Below, one piece after another: positions 1 to 12,900 of a stretch of 48,149 bases of DNA (position 1 is its first letter; every line of letters begins with the position of its first letter). The stretch covers positions 1 through 48,149 of the forward strand of contig JAIXMF010000065.1 of assembly GCA_025201365.1 (NCBI GenBank). The letters run 5' to 3'. Both the position numbers and the translations under genes were made by a program. The notes under the pieces were generated by a model. It was not told the DNA's origin, made no database searches, and was given only the letters and a program-made list of their open reading frames with translations. The stretch is from Syncephalis plumigaleata (taxonomy: Eukaryota; Zoopagomycota; Zoopagomycetes; Zoopagales; Piptocephalidaceae).

Positions 1-173
1 GTTAACTAGATAGCTTAAGCTGTTATCATACAAAAATACGTGATTAATGAGTGAGTGATGTGTAATTGAAAATACACGTCCACATCACACACCACGAAAT
101 ATTATGTAACTAAACAATAACAACAACGATAATAATAACGCGTTTTTCTTTTTTATTCTTGTATTTACACAAA

Positions 174-2724
174 ATGGACGACATGCCAACGACATTAAGC
201 TCTAGTTCAGACGAGGAGTTACCAGAAACTAGCTTTTTATTGAGTAGTCAGTATGATTCTAAGAAACAACACGAAGAGGATGACAAGACAGGTAATGTAA
301 ATAGAGTTCTATTATTTGTTTATACTGATTACGAGCAATAGACGTGTTAATTGCTAGTAGCAACTATAAGAATGAAACTATCAAGCACACAACAACAAGA
401 AACAGCAGCAGCTACTGGTCTATCGATGCTAGAAGCAACCACCGAATTAAATAATGAGAGTCCTAAGCAATGGTAATGTAGATATCCACGTTGATTAATG
501 TATTTCCTAGTTGCTTTAGCTAACATTCATTATGATAGTCTAACCACATCATCAAACACATCGCATGAAACAAATACAGAATGTCTAGATGAGCCGTGTA
601 GTGATGATTTGATCGAAGCCAATGACGACAATGAAAATGATGATATCTGTGACTTAATGAATCGATCTTTACTCATTACAAATGAATTGGTAAGTGATTA
701 TAATGAATAGGGTTATATTTAGCTAATACCTATCTTAGAATAATGATTACGTTGATCATTTACAGTATACACCTATCAAATCTACTAGGAGTAGTTTTAT
801 TGTTCATACAACCGAGAAATCTAATTTGTTTGATGAATCTGATACAAGTATCATACTTACACGTCGTCAAAGACAAGCAACTACTAAGGAAAGCGACATA
901 CATCGACGTAGAAATATCATATATGATAGCGATGAAGATGAAGATGAAGATGACTTGGTAGATTGTAACAATATCAACGATAACAACATCCAATATACGC
1001 CTATCAAATCTACTAGGAGTAGTTTTATTGTTCATACAACCGAGAAATCTAATCTGTTTGATGAATCTGATACAAGTATTATACTTACACGTCGTCAAAG
1101 ACAGGCAACTACTAAGGAAAGTGATATACATCGACGTAGAAATGTCATATACGATAGCGATGAAGATGAAGATGACTTGGAAGATTGTAACAACAGCGAT
1201 AACAAGAGACATAGCGGCAATACATCAATCACAGTAAATCCTGCAATTAATGATGATATATTACCACCGGATATATCTCAAATTACCAACTTTTATACAC
1301 CTCAAAAAGACATGGAACACAGTAAAGAAGGGCAGCATTCACCGGTAATGGAAAACACGCCCGCAACAACACGTATTCATTCTACGGGAAATACACCATT
1401 CTTCACTCCTATTTCTACGCTAATTGATCATGACACGACATCTCATCGCTATCATACACCATTACCAACAAAGACTGATACGAATAGTGTGAATCTACGT
1501 AAGTCGTCGTATTCATTGTAATGTGAATCATTTATTTACGTGTAATTTTAGTGGTCGATCAACTCGACAAAACAATTATCCTATCAGATGATGAGTCCGA
1601 GATAGAAAGGTAATGTGATCATTCTATGACAATGTATAAAGGACGCTATCCACTAATGATATCATTCTAGTGTGCCACAAAAGATAGTACCCACCACTAA
1701 GCGTGACGGTCGTGTTTATAAATGTTGTACCGCAGGATATTGCCAGCCATTACCACCACGTATTACGCAGAAATGGGTACTCCACAATATATCGAAACCG
1801 AGAGAGCACGATATCTCATGGCTAGCCGCTCAGCGTGATTTGACACCATTACAATTTCGACGTCGTCGTGAGAAACTAGCCGCTGAATTCTATAGAATAT
1901 TCAATCAAACGATATTCGACCAGTTATTACCGGAAGATATGCCGATTGTATGGTGTAATAAAGGAAGAACTACTGGTGGCTTGTGTGATTTAGGCATGTA
2001 AGTAACTATTAGATGGATACGCGTATATACGAAGACAAACGCTCATGATTGACACCGATAGAGAGAAAGACGATGCAGGCAATGTAAAGGCCAAGCCAGT
2101 TATTCGTCTTATTGAAAAAGTACTCGATAATGCGGGTGAGTGGTGTTTAGAGGAATAGATTTCTACTACTACTACTACTACTATTACTATGATGCATACA
2201 TCTATTAATTAATGATTATATGTGCTAGATCGATTGGCCGAAGTACTTGTTCATGAAATGACGCATGCTGCCACATTCATTATTAATCGCACTTGTAAAG
2301 CACGTCATGGACCAATATTCCGTACATGGTAAACAAATAGCTGGCTGCTTCTGTTCTTTCTTCGCATTCTAATCATACATCGTAACATGCATACATATAC
2401 ATATAGGTGCAAGCGTATCAATATAATATATCCAAGTTTAAAGACAGCGAATAGACACAACTTTAAAATTAATTACAAGTACCAATGGCAATGTACCAAT
2501 GATGCGTGTGGTTTAATGTAAGTGACATGTCATTTGATATTACTGACTAACTCATACTATGGCTTTATCATTCAATAGTGTAGGTCGACATTCCAAATCG
2601 TTGGATATAACGCGACTAATATGCGGTAAATGTCACAGGTAAGTATGACTAGTATAGATGATAATCAGGATTAATGAGATTGTCTAGTCGATTTGTGCAG
2701 ATTCAACCTGTGCCAAAACAATAA
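174..2724 (+). CDS. SprT-like zinc metalloprotease (Spartan/GCNA type)
   Basis: Eleven exons can be traced (174 to about 295, 358-472, 539-689, 766-1498, 1552-1609, 1671-1997, 2062-2135, 2229-2328, 2407-2517, 2579-2638, 2688-2724), all joined in phase. The N-terminal half is acidic and Ser/Asp-rich with patches like YDSDEDED, and carries a 76-codon internal duplication. The C-terminal half is a SprT domain: FNQTIFDQLLPEDMPIVWC, then the zinc-binding HEMTHAA, then a zinc ribbon (C..C in WQCTNDACG and CGKC). Proteins of this type degrade DNA-protein crosslinks or act on chromatin-bound proteins in the nucleus. An acidic disordered arm plus SprT resembles GCNA/ACRC more than Spartan; no SHP, PIP or UBZ motif was identified. 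The ATG at 174 is the first in-frame one. The gene is convergent with CFT1, with 113 bp between stop codons. The family call is firm; the subfamily is inferred. Confidence 0.88.
766..1203 (+). repeat. Direct tandem duplication inside the SprT-like gene
   Basis: Two near-identical copies with a 228-bp period start at 766 and 994. Each encodes YTPIKSTRSSFIVHTTEKS followed by a DESDTSIILTRRQRQ segment and an acidic YDSDEDED patch. The second copy is slightly shorter in its acidic run. The frame is kept, so the duplication lengthens the disordered arm. Confidence 0.92.
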
Positions 2725-2837
2725 AAATACTAGTAATAGCAAGTCAATAAATTGTTGTGTTTCTTTGTATACAAACAAACATATATGTATAAGCCACTCA
2801 TTAAAGAGAGAGAGAGAGAAATAACAATTTTTATTAA

Positions 2838-5800
2838 TTAAAATATAGTATCTGGCCAGGATACCTCGTCAGATAGATCGCTCATAAGTTGACTATCCGT
2901 GGTGCGTGCTTGTTTCGCCATTTCTCGTCTTCTCGTTAGTGGTAGGAGTGCGTACATGGCAATAAGATCGCCATCCAATATGGATCGTACAGGATTATAC
3001 GCCATACGATGTTTGGCCGACAATGTTCTATTGCGTAATCATGTCCGTGTAACACGGCATTCTAATGGTCAGTTATGTGCCACACTAACTCGTATATAGC
3101 CATTTCATCTTACCGATATGCTTTGGGATTAAGTCCCGCCAAATGTTGTAGTCCGTGTATTAATCGTGCACTTAGCAGCTGCATACGTTTATACGGTTTA
3201 TCAGACACGGGTTTCAATACGCCTATGGCTCCGTTCTCGAGTCCTATTCAATTTGAGAAATGTAAGTGATAGTGAAGCAGTAGAAGAAGAGAGCTAATGC
3301 CTTTAAATGATCACTCACCACATAAGCAAAGTGTTCTTAACACCTTATTGTTCTGATCGGCTAACGGTAAACGGAACATTGAACGTACCGGTGCTCCCAG
3401 TACAATATCACCACGACGGATAAGACGTTGTCCATTGAACGATTGCACATCTAGAAGATAGCGTAGGCCAGTGTATAATTAGTTCAATCAGTTCTACACC
3501 ATCCTCCTTTGTTCATTCATTTGCATCACTTACTATAGGGAGAATACGAGTACAAATGCATACTGCCATCCTCGTCGGCTACGGCAAAATAGACGGTGGA
3601 TCCATCGACGATAAATTCATTACACGTAACCGATAATGACGCCATATCCTTGCCTAATAGTATGACTCGCGGTGGTTCCTCCTATAATCAATGGATTACG
3701 ATTAATAGTCAATTCTATAGCCATCAAGTAGTATGGATGCACGTTTCCTACCTGAAAGCCAACGAACCATACACCCTTACACAGATCGCCTAGAAGCATA
3801 AGATGTTTCATGCAAGCAATACTCGTCAGATAGATTTGTGTGTCCAGGAAGCCAATGCCATTTAACCGTTCGGTATCCTCGAAATCTTGCAATACCATCT
3901 AAGCATCAAGATTGACATTGAGATATGAGTCAATAAATGAATGTCATCATCATCATCTAGCCATTATAGCAACTTCTTCTTACTTGACGTCCCACAGATG
4001 TTAATAGAAATCCTCTAATACCATCTACTACAGTAACTGCACCGTTCACATCCTCCTTGCATCGTAGCTTTAACTTGTGATTCTTTTGAGGTCGATCCGG
4101 TTCTGGCACCACTTCCATAACATCAAATATATAGACCTAGTCAAAAACATCAATTAGATTAGTATCATTTGAGGTGTGGTAAGAAAATGTCCATCTACAT
4201 GATGGATATTAAGCACGTACCCGTCCCTTAGTGGATATATCCTCACCCCAGATATATCCGGTACCCACGACGATAAATTCACCCATTCCGCTTACAGTTT
4301 GATTCGTGGTTAGTGTGGCACACTTCATGCATAATATACGTTCATTCTCTTCGAATTCAAATCTTAGTCAATAGTTAGATACAAGTTTTCTTTCTTTCTT
4401 TCTTTCTTTCTATAATAGAGCGCATCACTATTGCTTAATCGTGTTACCTATCAATTTGTTCCCATGTCACCGGTGTAAATAGTTCCAATGCATACGCTCC
4501 AACTAGCGGTTGAATATCTATACTCGTTGATTAGTATTCATACATATACATAATAGTAGACTAATAGTTACGGGGAGGATTATCCGGATCAATTGGCTCG
4601 TCCTTAAGTTGGAATGCCGTAGATGTTGATGTGGCCACCGCCATCATTTCCGTAGATGGATGAGGCGAGATATGATGTATCGTACGATGTAGGGGCACTT
4701 TACGTAATGGCCATGGCAGATCATACACCCATCCATCGGGTAATTGAGAAATATGTAGGGTCTATTATGAATGATTAGTAAATGATATAATAAAGTATAT
4801 CATTGCTTACTTGTTGAGAATAATAGAGGAAGCCGTAACTACAATGAATATTATGGAATGGCGTAAAACTATCCACTGATGATGACTGTGCTGGATGTAT
4901 GTTCAAACATTGATGTGGTGTATAAATAATCCATGCTGGATGTTGTTCATCTACGAGGAATACACCCGATAATCCATTAATATTACGGAATGGAACGAGT
5001 TTTTGTATTCGTGGTTTGTCACGATCATTTTCATTAGGATGAGTAATGGTCAGTGATTCGAGTGGTACGGGTAGATTAATAGACTCATTTGTTGAATTAG
5101 TAGTAGTGGTGGTAGTATTGCTTGTTTCTGTAGGTGTACTCTTAAATCTTGATTCAAGTGGAATACGATAGAATCGAATGGCTAGTCGATTTCGTGTTGT
5201 ATCTGTAGGATTATGGAAATCCACCGGGAATGGACGATAAGCAAGTATTTCTCCACACTTATTAATTGCCTAATGATTACCATGATGATCATTGTTATAC
5301 TATTAATAATTCACTTATATTGTATTCTACTCATAACTTACCATAAGATGCATACTCTGTTGATCAGCATCGAAATGAACAGCGAGTAGTTCTTGTAATT
5401 GAGATGAAGCATCTGGCCATGTACTAGATGCTACTTCATTAGGTTCTAGTAATGAATCGACCAGTGTAGATGGTGCTAGATCAAATCGTGATATTGTCAT
5501 TACTGACTCCATAGATGGTAGTGATAATATCTAATTCATAATCAGTTAAGTAATTCATTAGTACTTATAGTATTATAATAACTTACCTCTAAACTACCAT
5601 CTTCCAAGTAGAGTAAACACCAGTAAGTTTTCTGAATTGACACTAGCATCGTATCCATGTTTGTTTGTGTTGTACTCGTATAATCATCAGTTACATGAGT
5701 CTTATCCATATTATTGGACTCAACAGTTCGATTCTCAGTGGATGTATCCATTGCTGTATTCGTATTAGTATTGCCGTATAATTCCATATCTATATCGTCC

Positions 5801-8800
5801 ATATCTGGCTTGTTCGTATTGGATATTGCATGATCATGATTACTGCCATGATTATTAGTAGTATTGTTGAGGTCAGCATTAACATTTGATACGGCATTAG
5901 TATTGGACATTGCCTCTACAGATGCATCGGTCTTTCCTTTCCCCATCGATGTTGTTACTTGATGCCATTGTTTCCACTGTCCAGTTGTATCGATGCATAA
6001 GCAGCCACAGATTACACGACGATCCTAGATGTACATGTAGTAATTGTTTAATAAGGAATACACTCATATTAGATGACTATCCAGTGTCATTTACCTTGAT
6101 TAGACTAAGTGGTTGGCATAGTTTAAGATCAGAGGTCGTCACATCTGCTTGCAGTATAGAGAATCGACCCATATTGGTGACGAGTAGGATGTAGGGATCT
6201 GCGATCTGTGCCGATACAATCTTGGATGGCGAGCTTTCATCGCTAAACGGTACGAGTTGCACCAGTTTCGCCTCTATCATGTCGATGTATAATCATTATT
6301 ACTATTAAGTTGTATATACGATATCCGCGTAACTTACCCGAATTGAGTAGACGAACAGCCATGGAATCCACTTGCACCATATGTGTATCTTGTAAAATAC
6401 TAGCAGCTGTTACGGTAGCACGTGATGTATTGAAATCGCCCGTTTCCATTTCTTGTAGTTCATTACCTGTTTCTAGGACCTAATAGTAATAATACCAAAT
6501 TAATCTAACTGGATAAACCTCTAACCTATTGCTATCATTTAAACAATTACCATAGTTGAAGTGTCGCGCGATATTAATAAGAATCGATCGTATGCTTCCT
6601 TCATTAAGTGAGAGGACTTTTCCCGTTGACAACGAAGTGTCCACATGGATCGACAACCTGGCAGCTCAAACTCGCTAATATCCGATGGCCTTATCGTTTT
6701 CTGTAGTTTATTATTAATACGTACGTACACGTATTACTCATGGTTCAATGATATCTCACACTTACACGTAGAATAGATATATTGCCGTTTTTACCATAGC
6801 CGGTCGACATGACAATATCTAAACGGCGGTCATCTCGTTTCTCCTCCATATCCTCCATATTGGTCACAGATCGAATGGCGGTCATTCCGGTAACGGCACC
6901 AATGACTGGCAAATTATCACATACTCGGAAATCATATAATTTGGCAAGTGATGACATGGACTCTGATCCATCCGTGTTATCGTCATTAGGATTGGCAAGT
7001 GAAGATGAAGGAGTATACGTATCGGATGTGCCTATTGCATTCGTTGATTCCCCATATAAATCTAATGAATTGATAATCACTTATTAATAATACTAGATAA
7101 TACTAGATAGTAGAGGTAATATTTACACACCCATATCTAAATCCATATACTGTCGTGTCTGTCGTGTAGTTGACTAATAACATGAGAGTATTTATCAGTT
7201 TATATCAAGTCTATTGTCATTATCATGGTTATTGTTATTATTATTTACAACATCGCTTACTATACGCTGCTCTTTATTTTCCTTGGCCTCCGAATAATGG
7301 ATTAATAAAGCATCGGCCATTCTCGATCCCAAGAATAGGTATTTATCTCCTATACGACAACCGCAAGAGGATAGCACGGATGCGCCCACTTTACCCACTC
7401 GAATATCGGTTATGGATCGACCATCCTGAACTAGTTCCGCTAGATAGAGTTCACCATTCGATAATGCTAGTAATGCTCGTAATGGCGAGAGGAATGCCAC
7501 AATACGTGCCCCATCCAATCCTATGTTTAATTTGGCAGCGGTAACTGCGTTCAAATGAGGAAATGCCGTGACTTCGGTAGTGTACTCATTAATTGCCACG
7601 CCCACACCAGGTGTGCCTTGATCAACGTAGATAATACTAGAGTTTGCCAAAATAAGCGATCCACCTAGAGGAGCGGGCACCGAGACAATACTATGCGCGT
7701 CATATGGCAAATGATCTCGTCGATAAATGACCGGGAATTGACGATTAATTAGATCGACAGATACGACTACCATTTCACAAGTATCCTTCTTGTTAGTTAG
7801 TCGACTAAACATTAGTAAAATAATAGCAGATAATAGTAATGTATGAAGTTAGTCTGTCGTTGTTATTATTAACCATCTAAATCACCACACTTACCCGGCC
7901 CATGTCTCTGCCGATTCATAGAGTATAGAAAGGGTGGGTTCATAAAAGTTATTCAGAAAGTTCAACGATAATAGATTCTTAACATCCGGTATAATATCTA
8001 CTAATGGTACTACCCAGCTAGCTGAATATGGCCATTTACTATTACTAGTACTGCCACTAATTAATTAATAATAATAATAATGATGATTATTGTAAATGAT
8101 TAATTACCTAGATCCTCCTTCATTCGCGTCAATCTCATGTCTAAATGGCAATATAGCTAGATGCGTCCCGTAGATTGGCATGATAGCACAACGATGATTC
8201 GGCTCCACGAATATTTGTAGCTGTAATGGGTTATCCAGAAATTCGCGTCGATACGCGTCATTTTCATAATGATGAATGGATACGGTGATAAGAGTGTGTG
8301 TTTGAGGACACCATTCTAGAAGGGACATCTACATATATATATAGAGAGAGAGATTATGGTTATTACTAGAATTATTATAATAGGCGATGCATTCACTAGT
8401 CATACAAACCTTAGCGTCCTTGAAGCCTAGCAATAGACTATCACGACCAAGTCGTGCGGAATTCGCTGTACGTATCGCGGCCACTGAGGCTATCGTGCCG
8501 TGTAATCTACGCTCGTGCATTAATACAAGTCGAGCGGTTTTACGCGTATTTTTAGGCAGTAATCTCATATAAGAACCGTTCTGTTATAAACAAAGTATCA
8601 TAACCAGAAAAAGCACGATCAATACTAGCTAGTTAGCATTATTCGAGTGTAGAATAGAACATAGATTGAATTACCGATGCTTCATCAATATCGTTCATGT
8701 TACGCGTTTGAACATTGTTGCTATTGTCGTTGTCATTGTCGTCGCCACTTCCCTTCTCCTCGTCAATCTCTAACTCATCTTTCTCTTGTAAGCTGTATAT

Positions 8801-8923
8801 TTGAAGTAGAGAATCACGGCAAAGTACAAGGTTAGGCAACGGATCTTGCGGCAAAGTCAGTACAGCAGTAATCGCGTGTTCTACTGCTGTAGGTGGAACA
8901 AGCTCCTTCCATAGAGTGTACAT
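2838..8923 (-). CDS. CFT1: Cleavage and polyadenylation specificity factor subunit 1 (CFT1/CPSF160)
   Basis: Large multi-exon gene read leftwards. The start at 8923 gives MYTLWKELVPPTAVEHAI, which matches the usual CPSF160 beginning (MYTLYK..PPTGVEHA). Downstream exons have beta-propeller character, and the last third carries CPSF_A-type sequence: YLTSIACMKHLMLLGDLCKG followed by VWFVGFQ, and the terminal LDGDLIAMYALLPLTRRREM near the stop at 2838. CFT1 is a scaffold of the 3'-end processing complex and helps recognise the AAUAAA signal in nuclear pre-mRNA. Around twenty short introns with GTAAGT-type donors (acttac on the plus strand) interrupt it. Exon 1 has an acidic insert (EKGSGDDNDNDNSN). 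The exact intron set was not fully resolved. No defect was seen. Confidence 0.9.
4387..4410. repeat. (TTTC)n microsatellite in a CFT1 intron
   Basis: Six perfect TTTC units. On the coding (minus) strand this is a GAAA run inside an intron. Confidence 0.95.
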
Positions 8924-9821
8924 AGTCTACAGGGAGGCAACAGCTACGGAAACAAGCTACAAAGAAAAGACAAGTGAGGACGAATATTTTACGCAAAATG
9001 ATTGTTATTATTATTGCATCAAAAAAACATGCATCTTATTGAATTCTAACGCTACCCATCAAGTACGAACGTTTCCTGCGTTACACCATACACGTCCATA
9101 TTTCGATTACGCTGTTTAATCAATTACACCGGCAGTTTAAGCCTTTAACTATAAGTATATTCCAATGATGCTGATTAGCAAACAGACAATTTACTGCAAA
9201 TCCGATTATACGAATAGAAGGCATTCATCAAATGACAATCCAGTATTACTTTCCTTGAATGGGCTCACACATCCACATACGTGTATCTAGAAATAGCAGA
9301 ATAGCAATGACTATCATCATGCTCACTTATTGCGTGTACAGCACAATAGTAATGATATTGATGTGCAAACTTAAGAGTCATTTATTACACGTCAATATAG
9401 GAAGACATGTCATCAGGGTGATATTCGATTGATTCTAAGCTAAGGTGACAATGCAATCATACGAGAGTTGACGTCAACAGCTCATGTCAATATTGCTTTG
9501 CTTTCTCTATTTGGATTGCATTCGACAATTGACATAACAGGTTGTCGCGTATTCCCACATCTAATTGGTATTAATCTCCTCCGTCTATCATCTACCGTTT
9601 ATAGATTAACAGTTCAACTATATTAATACCAGTCATCGTTTCATGGATATCAATCAAAAATAGATTTGTACTATCTATTACTGGATAAATCCATTGCCCG
9701 ACACTTACTTGTATGGCAATGGTACGAATACAGGTTGATTAATGTTCGTTAGATGGAATGCGACATTCATGATGGTACTGTTATCGTGTATTGTCCGATA
9801 CTCCATCATCATCATCACGGC
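8924..9821. other. Intergenic region between CFT1 and microexon gene A
   Basis: About 0.9 kb holding the divergent 5' flanks of CFT1 (leftwards) and gene A (rightwards). Short open stretches such as 8916-9119 have no recognisable domain. No RNA gene or repeat was seen. Confidence 0.6.
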
Positions 9822-9827
9822 TATAAA
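9822..9827 (+). promoter_or_regulatory. TATA box of microexon gene A
   Basis: TATAAA in CGGCTATAAATCAAGTACT, 154 bp before the ATG. The same element and the following CT-rich leader (CTACTCTCGTTCTACTC) recur almost unchanged before gene B at 15754, so the promoter and 5' leader are conserved between the two genes. Confidence 0.7.
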
Positions 9828-9975
9828 TCAAGTACTTTTTGACGCACTCAACTTGTCATCTTCATACTCACTCTTCTACTCTCGTTCTACTCTACTCTCA
9901 CTACTTTCCACCACTATCACTTTCTACTCTCGTTCTAGTTAGCTGAGCTATCTATTCCACTAGGTCAACATCAAC

Positions 9976-12900
9976 ATGAAGTTCTCTGCCATTATCGCTA
10001 TTGCCGTCGCCGTCGTCGCTCTCACCAGTCTGGTCACCGTTGAAGCTAGTCCCGTCCTGGTCCGTCGTGGTATGTCTGGCCGTGACCCTATCAATTGATG
10101 TACTAATCATAGCCTATTGTTTCATTGTCCACCGATGATTACCGATAGAACGTAAGCTCATGTATATTAAATGATTGTTTTGACGTGCTAATCACATCGC
10201 AATGTTTATTGTATCTATTGGTTTATCAGATCCACTTCGTAAGCTAGTTTATAAACCATAACAAGTACCATGCTGATTATATTATAATGCTTATTCTGCG
10301 TGTTAATTTGTTAGTTAAAGGCAGTAAGTTGCTCTATTAGTTATAACAAGTACTATGCTAATCATAGTGTAAATCGAAATCATGTGCGAATGCATTTACA
10401 AGGCAAAGTGAGTGATCATTTTGATCGTAGTGTACGAGTACTAATCACAATCAATCACACGATTCGTATACTTGTCAATCACAGTGTGTAAGTTACCATT
10501 CTGATGGCAATAAATGACGTATTAATTCCAATATGACACACGATCCACGTACGTTCCCGCACGATAGGACGTAAGTTACCGTTCTGACTGCAACATATGA
10601 GGTGCTAATGATAGTATGCTGTATGTTCCTGTATGATAGGGCGTAAGTTGCAATCTAATTGTAATGAAAAAGATACTAATAATAATGTGGCACATGATCC
10701 ACGTATGTTTTTGTATGATAGCATGTAAGTTATCATTCTGATTGTAATGAAAGGATGCTAATTATGATATGGCACATGATTCACGTATGCTTGTACACGA
10801 TAGGTCGTAAGTAATCATTCTGACTGTAATGAATGCATGTGCTAACTGTAGTATGTCACGCAATCCATGTGTATATCCCTGTATAACAGTGTGTAAGTTG
10901 CCATTCCATTTACAAACTATGGTGTACTAATGATGATGTGGTATACGATTCATATATATTTGCCCATAACAGTGTGTAGGTTGCCATTATGATCGTAATG
11001 AATAGATGTACTAACAATGATATCGCATATGATTCATATGTTCCCGTATGATAGAAAGTAAGTAATCATTATGATTGTAATGAATGGATGTACTAATTAC
11101 AACATGGTACACGATTAACATATGTTCATGTACGATAGCAAGTAAGTCATCATTATGATTGTAATGGATGAATGAGTACTAATGGCAATATGACATATGA
11201 TCCCCGTGTGTTTATGTATTGTAGGACGTAAGTGATCATTCTGAATGCAATGAATGATGTATTAACTACGATACGGCACACAATCCACGTGTATTCCTGT
11301 ATGATAGTGGGTAGGTTATCATTCTGTCTGTAATGAATGGTGTACTAACTACGATCTGGCACATGATTTCCTTATGTTTCTGTACCATAGGCCGTAAGTT
11401 ACCATCCCGGTGACACTGTACGAGGCACTAACTAAGCTATGACATACGATCTGTACATGTTACTGTATGATAGGGCGTAAGTTAATAGTTTTAACTGCAA
11501 TACATGAGATGCTAACAACGATACGATACATGATCCACATATGCTTGCATATGATAGGCCGTAAGTCATCATTCTGACTGAAACGAATGATTACTAACTG
11601 CAGTATGGTTCTTGACTCGCATATGTTTGTGTGCGCTAGGTTGTAAGTTAGCATTCGGATTGTAATGAATGAGATACTGACCGTCTTATAACACATCACC
11701 TATACGTGCTCGTGCGTAACAGTGTGTAAGTTACCATCGTGACCGTAATGAACATGGATACTAATCACCTTTGCCAAATGATCCATATACGTTCCTGTAT
11801 AATAGCTTGTAAGCTACCTTTTTGGCAGTAACCGATGTGGTACTAATTGTAATGTAACACACGATTCATATACGCTCTTGTATACCAGCCTGTAAGTTAT
11901 CATTTTGACTACAATGAATGAATGTACTAACCACAACTTACCTTACAATCCACGTATCTCCCTGTACGATAGGATGTAAGTTATCACTCTCACCGTAATA
12001 AATGAGGTACTAACTACGCTATGACACACGATCCATATACGTTCTTGTGTACCAGCCTGTAAGTTATCACTCTGACCGCAATGTATCGATGTACTAATAA
12101 TAATATGTCATACGATAGGATGTAAGTTACTGTTTGGATTGTAATGAATGATGCATTAATATTAATCTGACATACGATTCGCATATGTTCGTGTATGATA
12201 GGCTGTAAGTTATCATTTGATTGTAATCTATGAGGTACTAATCACGCTATGGCATCAATTCATACGCTTCTGCATGATAGAAAGTAAGTTAATATTGCTG
12301 ATTACAATGTATCGATGTACTAACTATGCTATGGCATATGCATTACGTACATTCCTGTATGATAGACCGTAAGTCACGATTGCTTTTGTAACGTAAGACG
12401 TACTAATTGCGGTATGATACTCGATCCATATGCTTACACATAACAGAACGTAAGTCATCACTCTGACCGCAATATTCTATGTATTAATTATACTATGGCA
12501 CACGATCCATACACATTCCTGTATGATAGGATGTAAGTTTCTACCTGACTGCACTCTATGACATACTAATCACGGTATGGCACATGGTCTACGTATGTTC
12601 TTGTATACCAGCCTGTAAGTTATCATTTTTGACCGTAATGCATGATTTTACTGATCACATATGGCACACGATCCCGGATGTTCCTGTCAATAGATGGTAA
12701 GTGAATATTCCGATTGTAATTTGTGGTATGCTAATCTCGCTATGGCATATGATACACGTATATTCTCGTACGATAGATTGTAAGCTATCATCCCGATGAC
12801 GCTGTATGGGGCACTAACTAAGCTATGATTAACGATTGGATATGCTTGCACTTGATAGGAGGTGAGCTATTAGTCTGATTGTAGTATGCGCTGTATTAAT

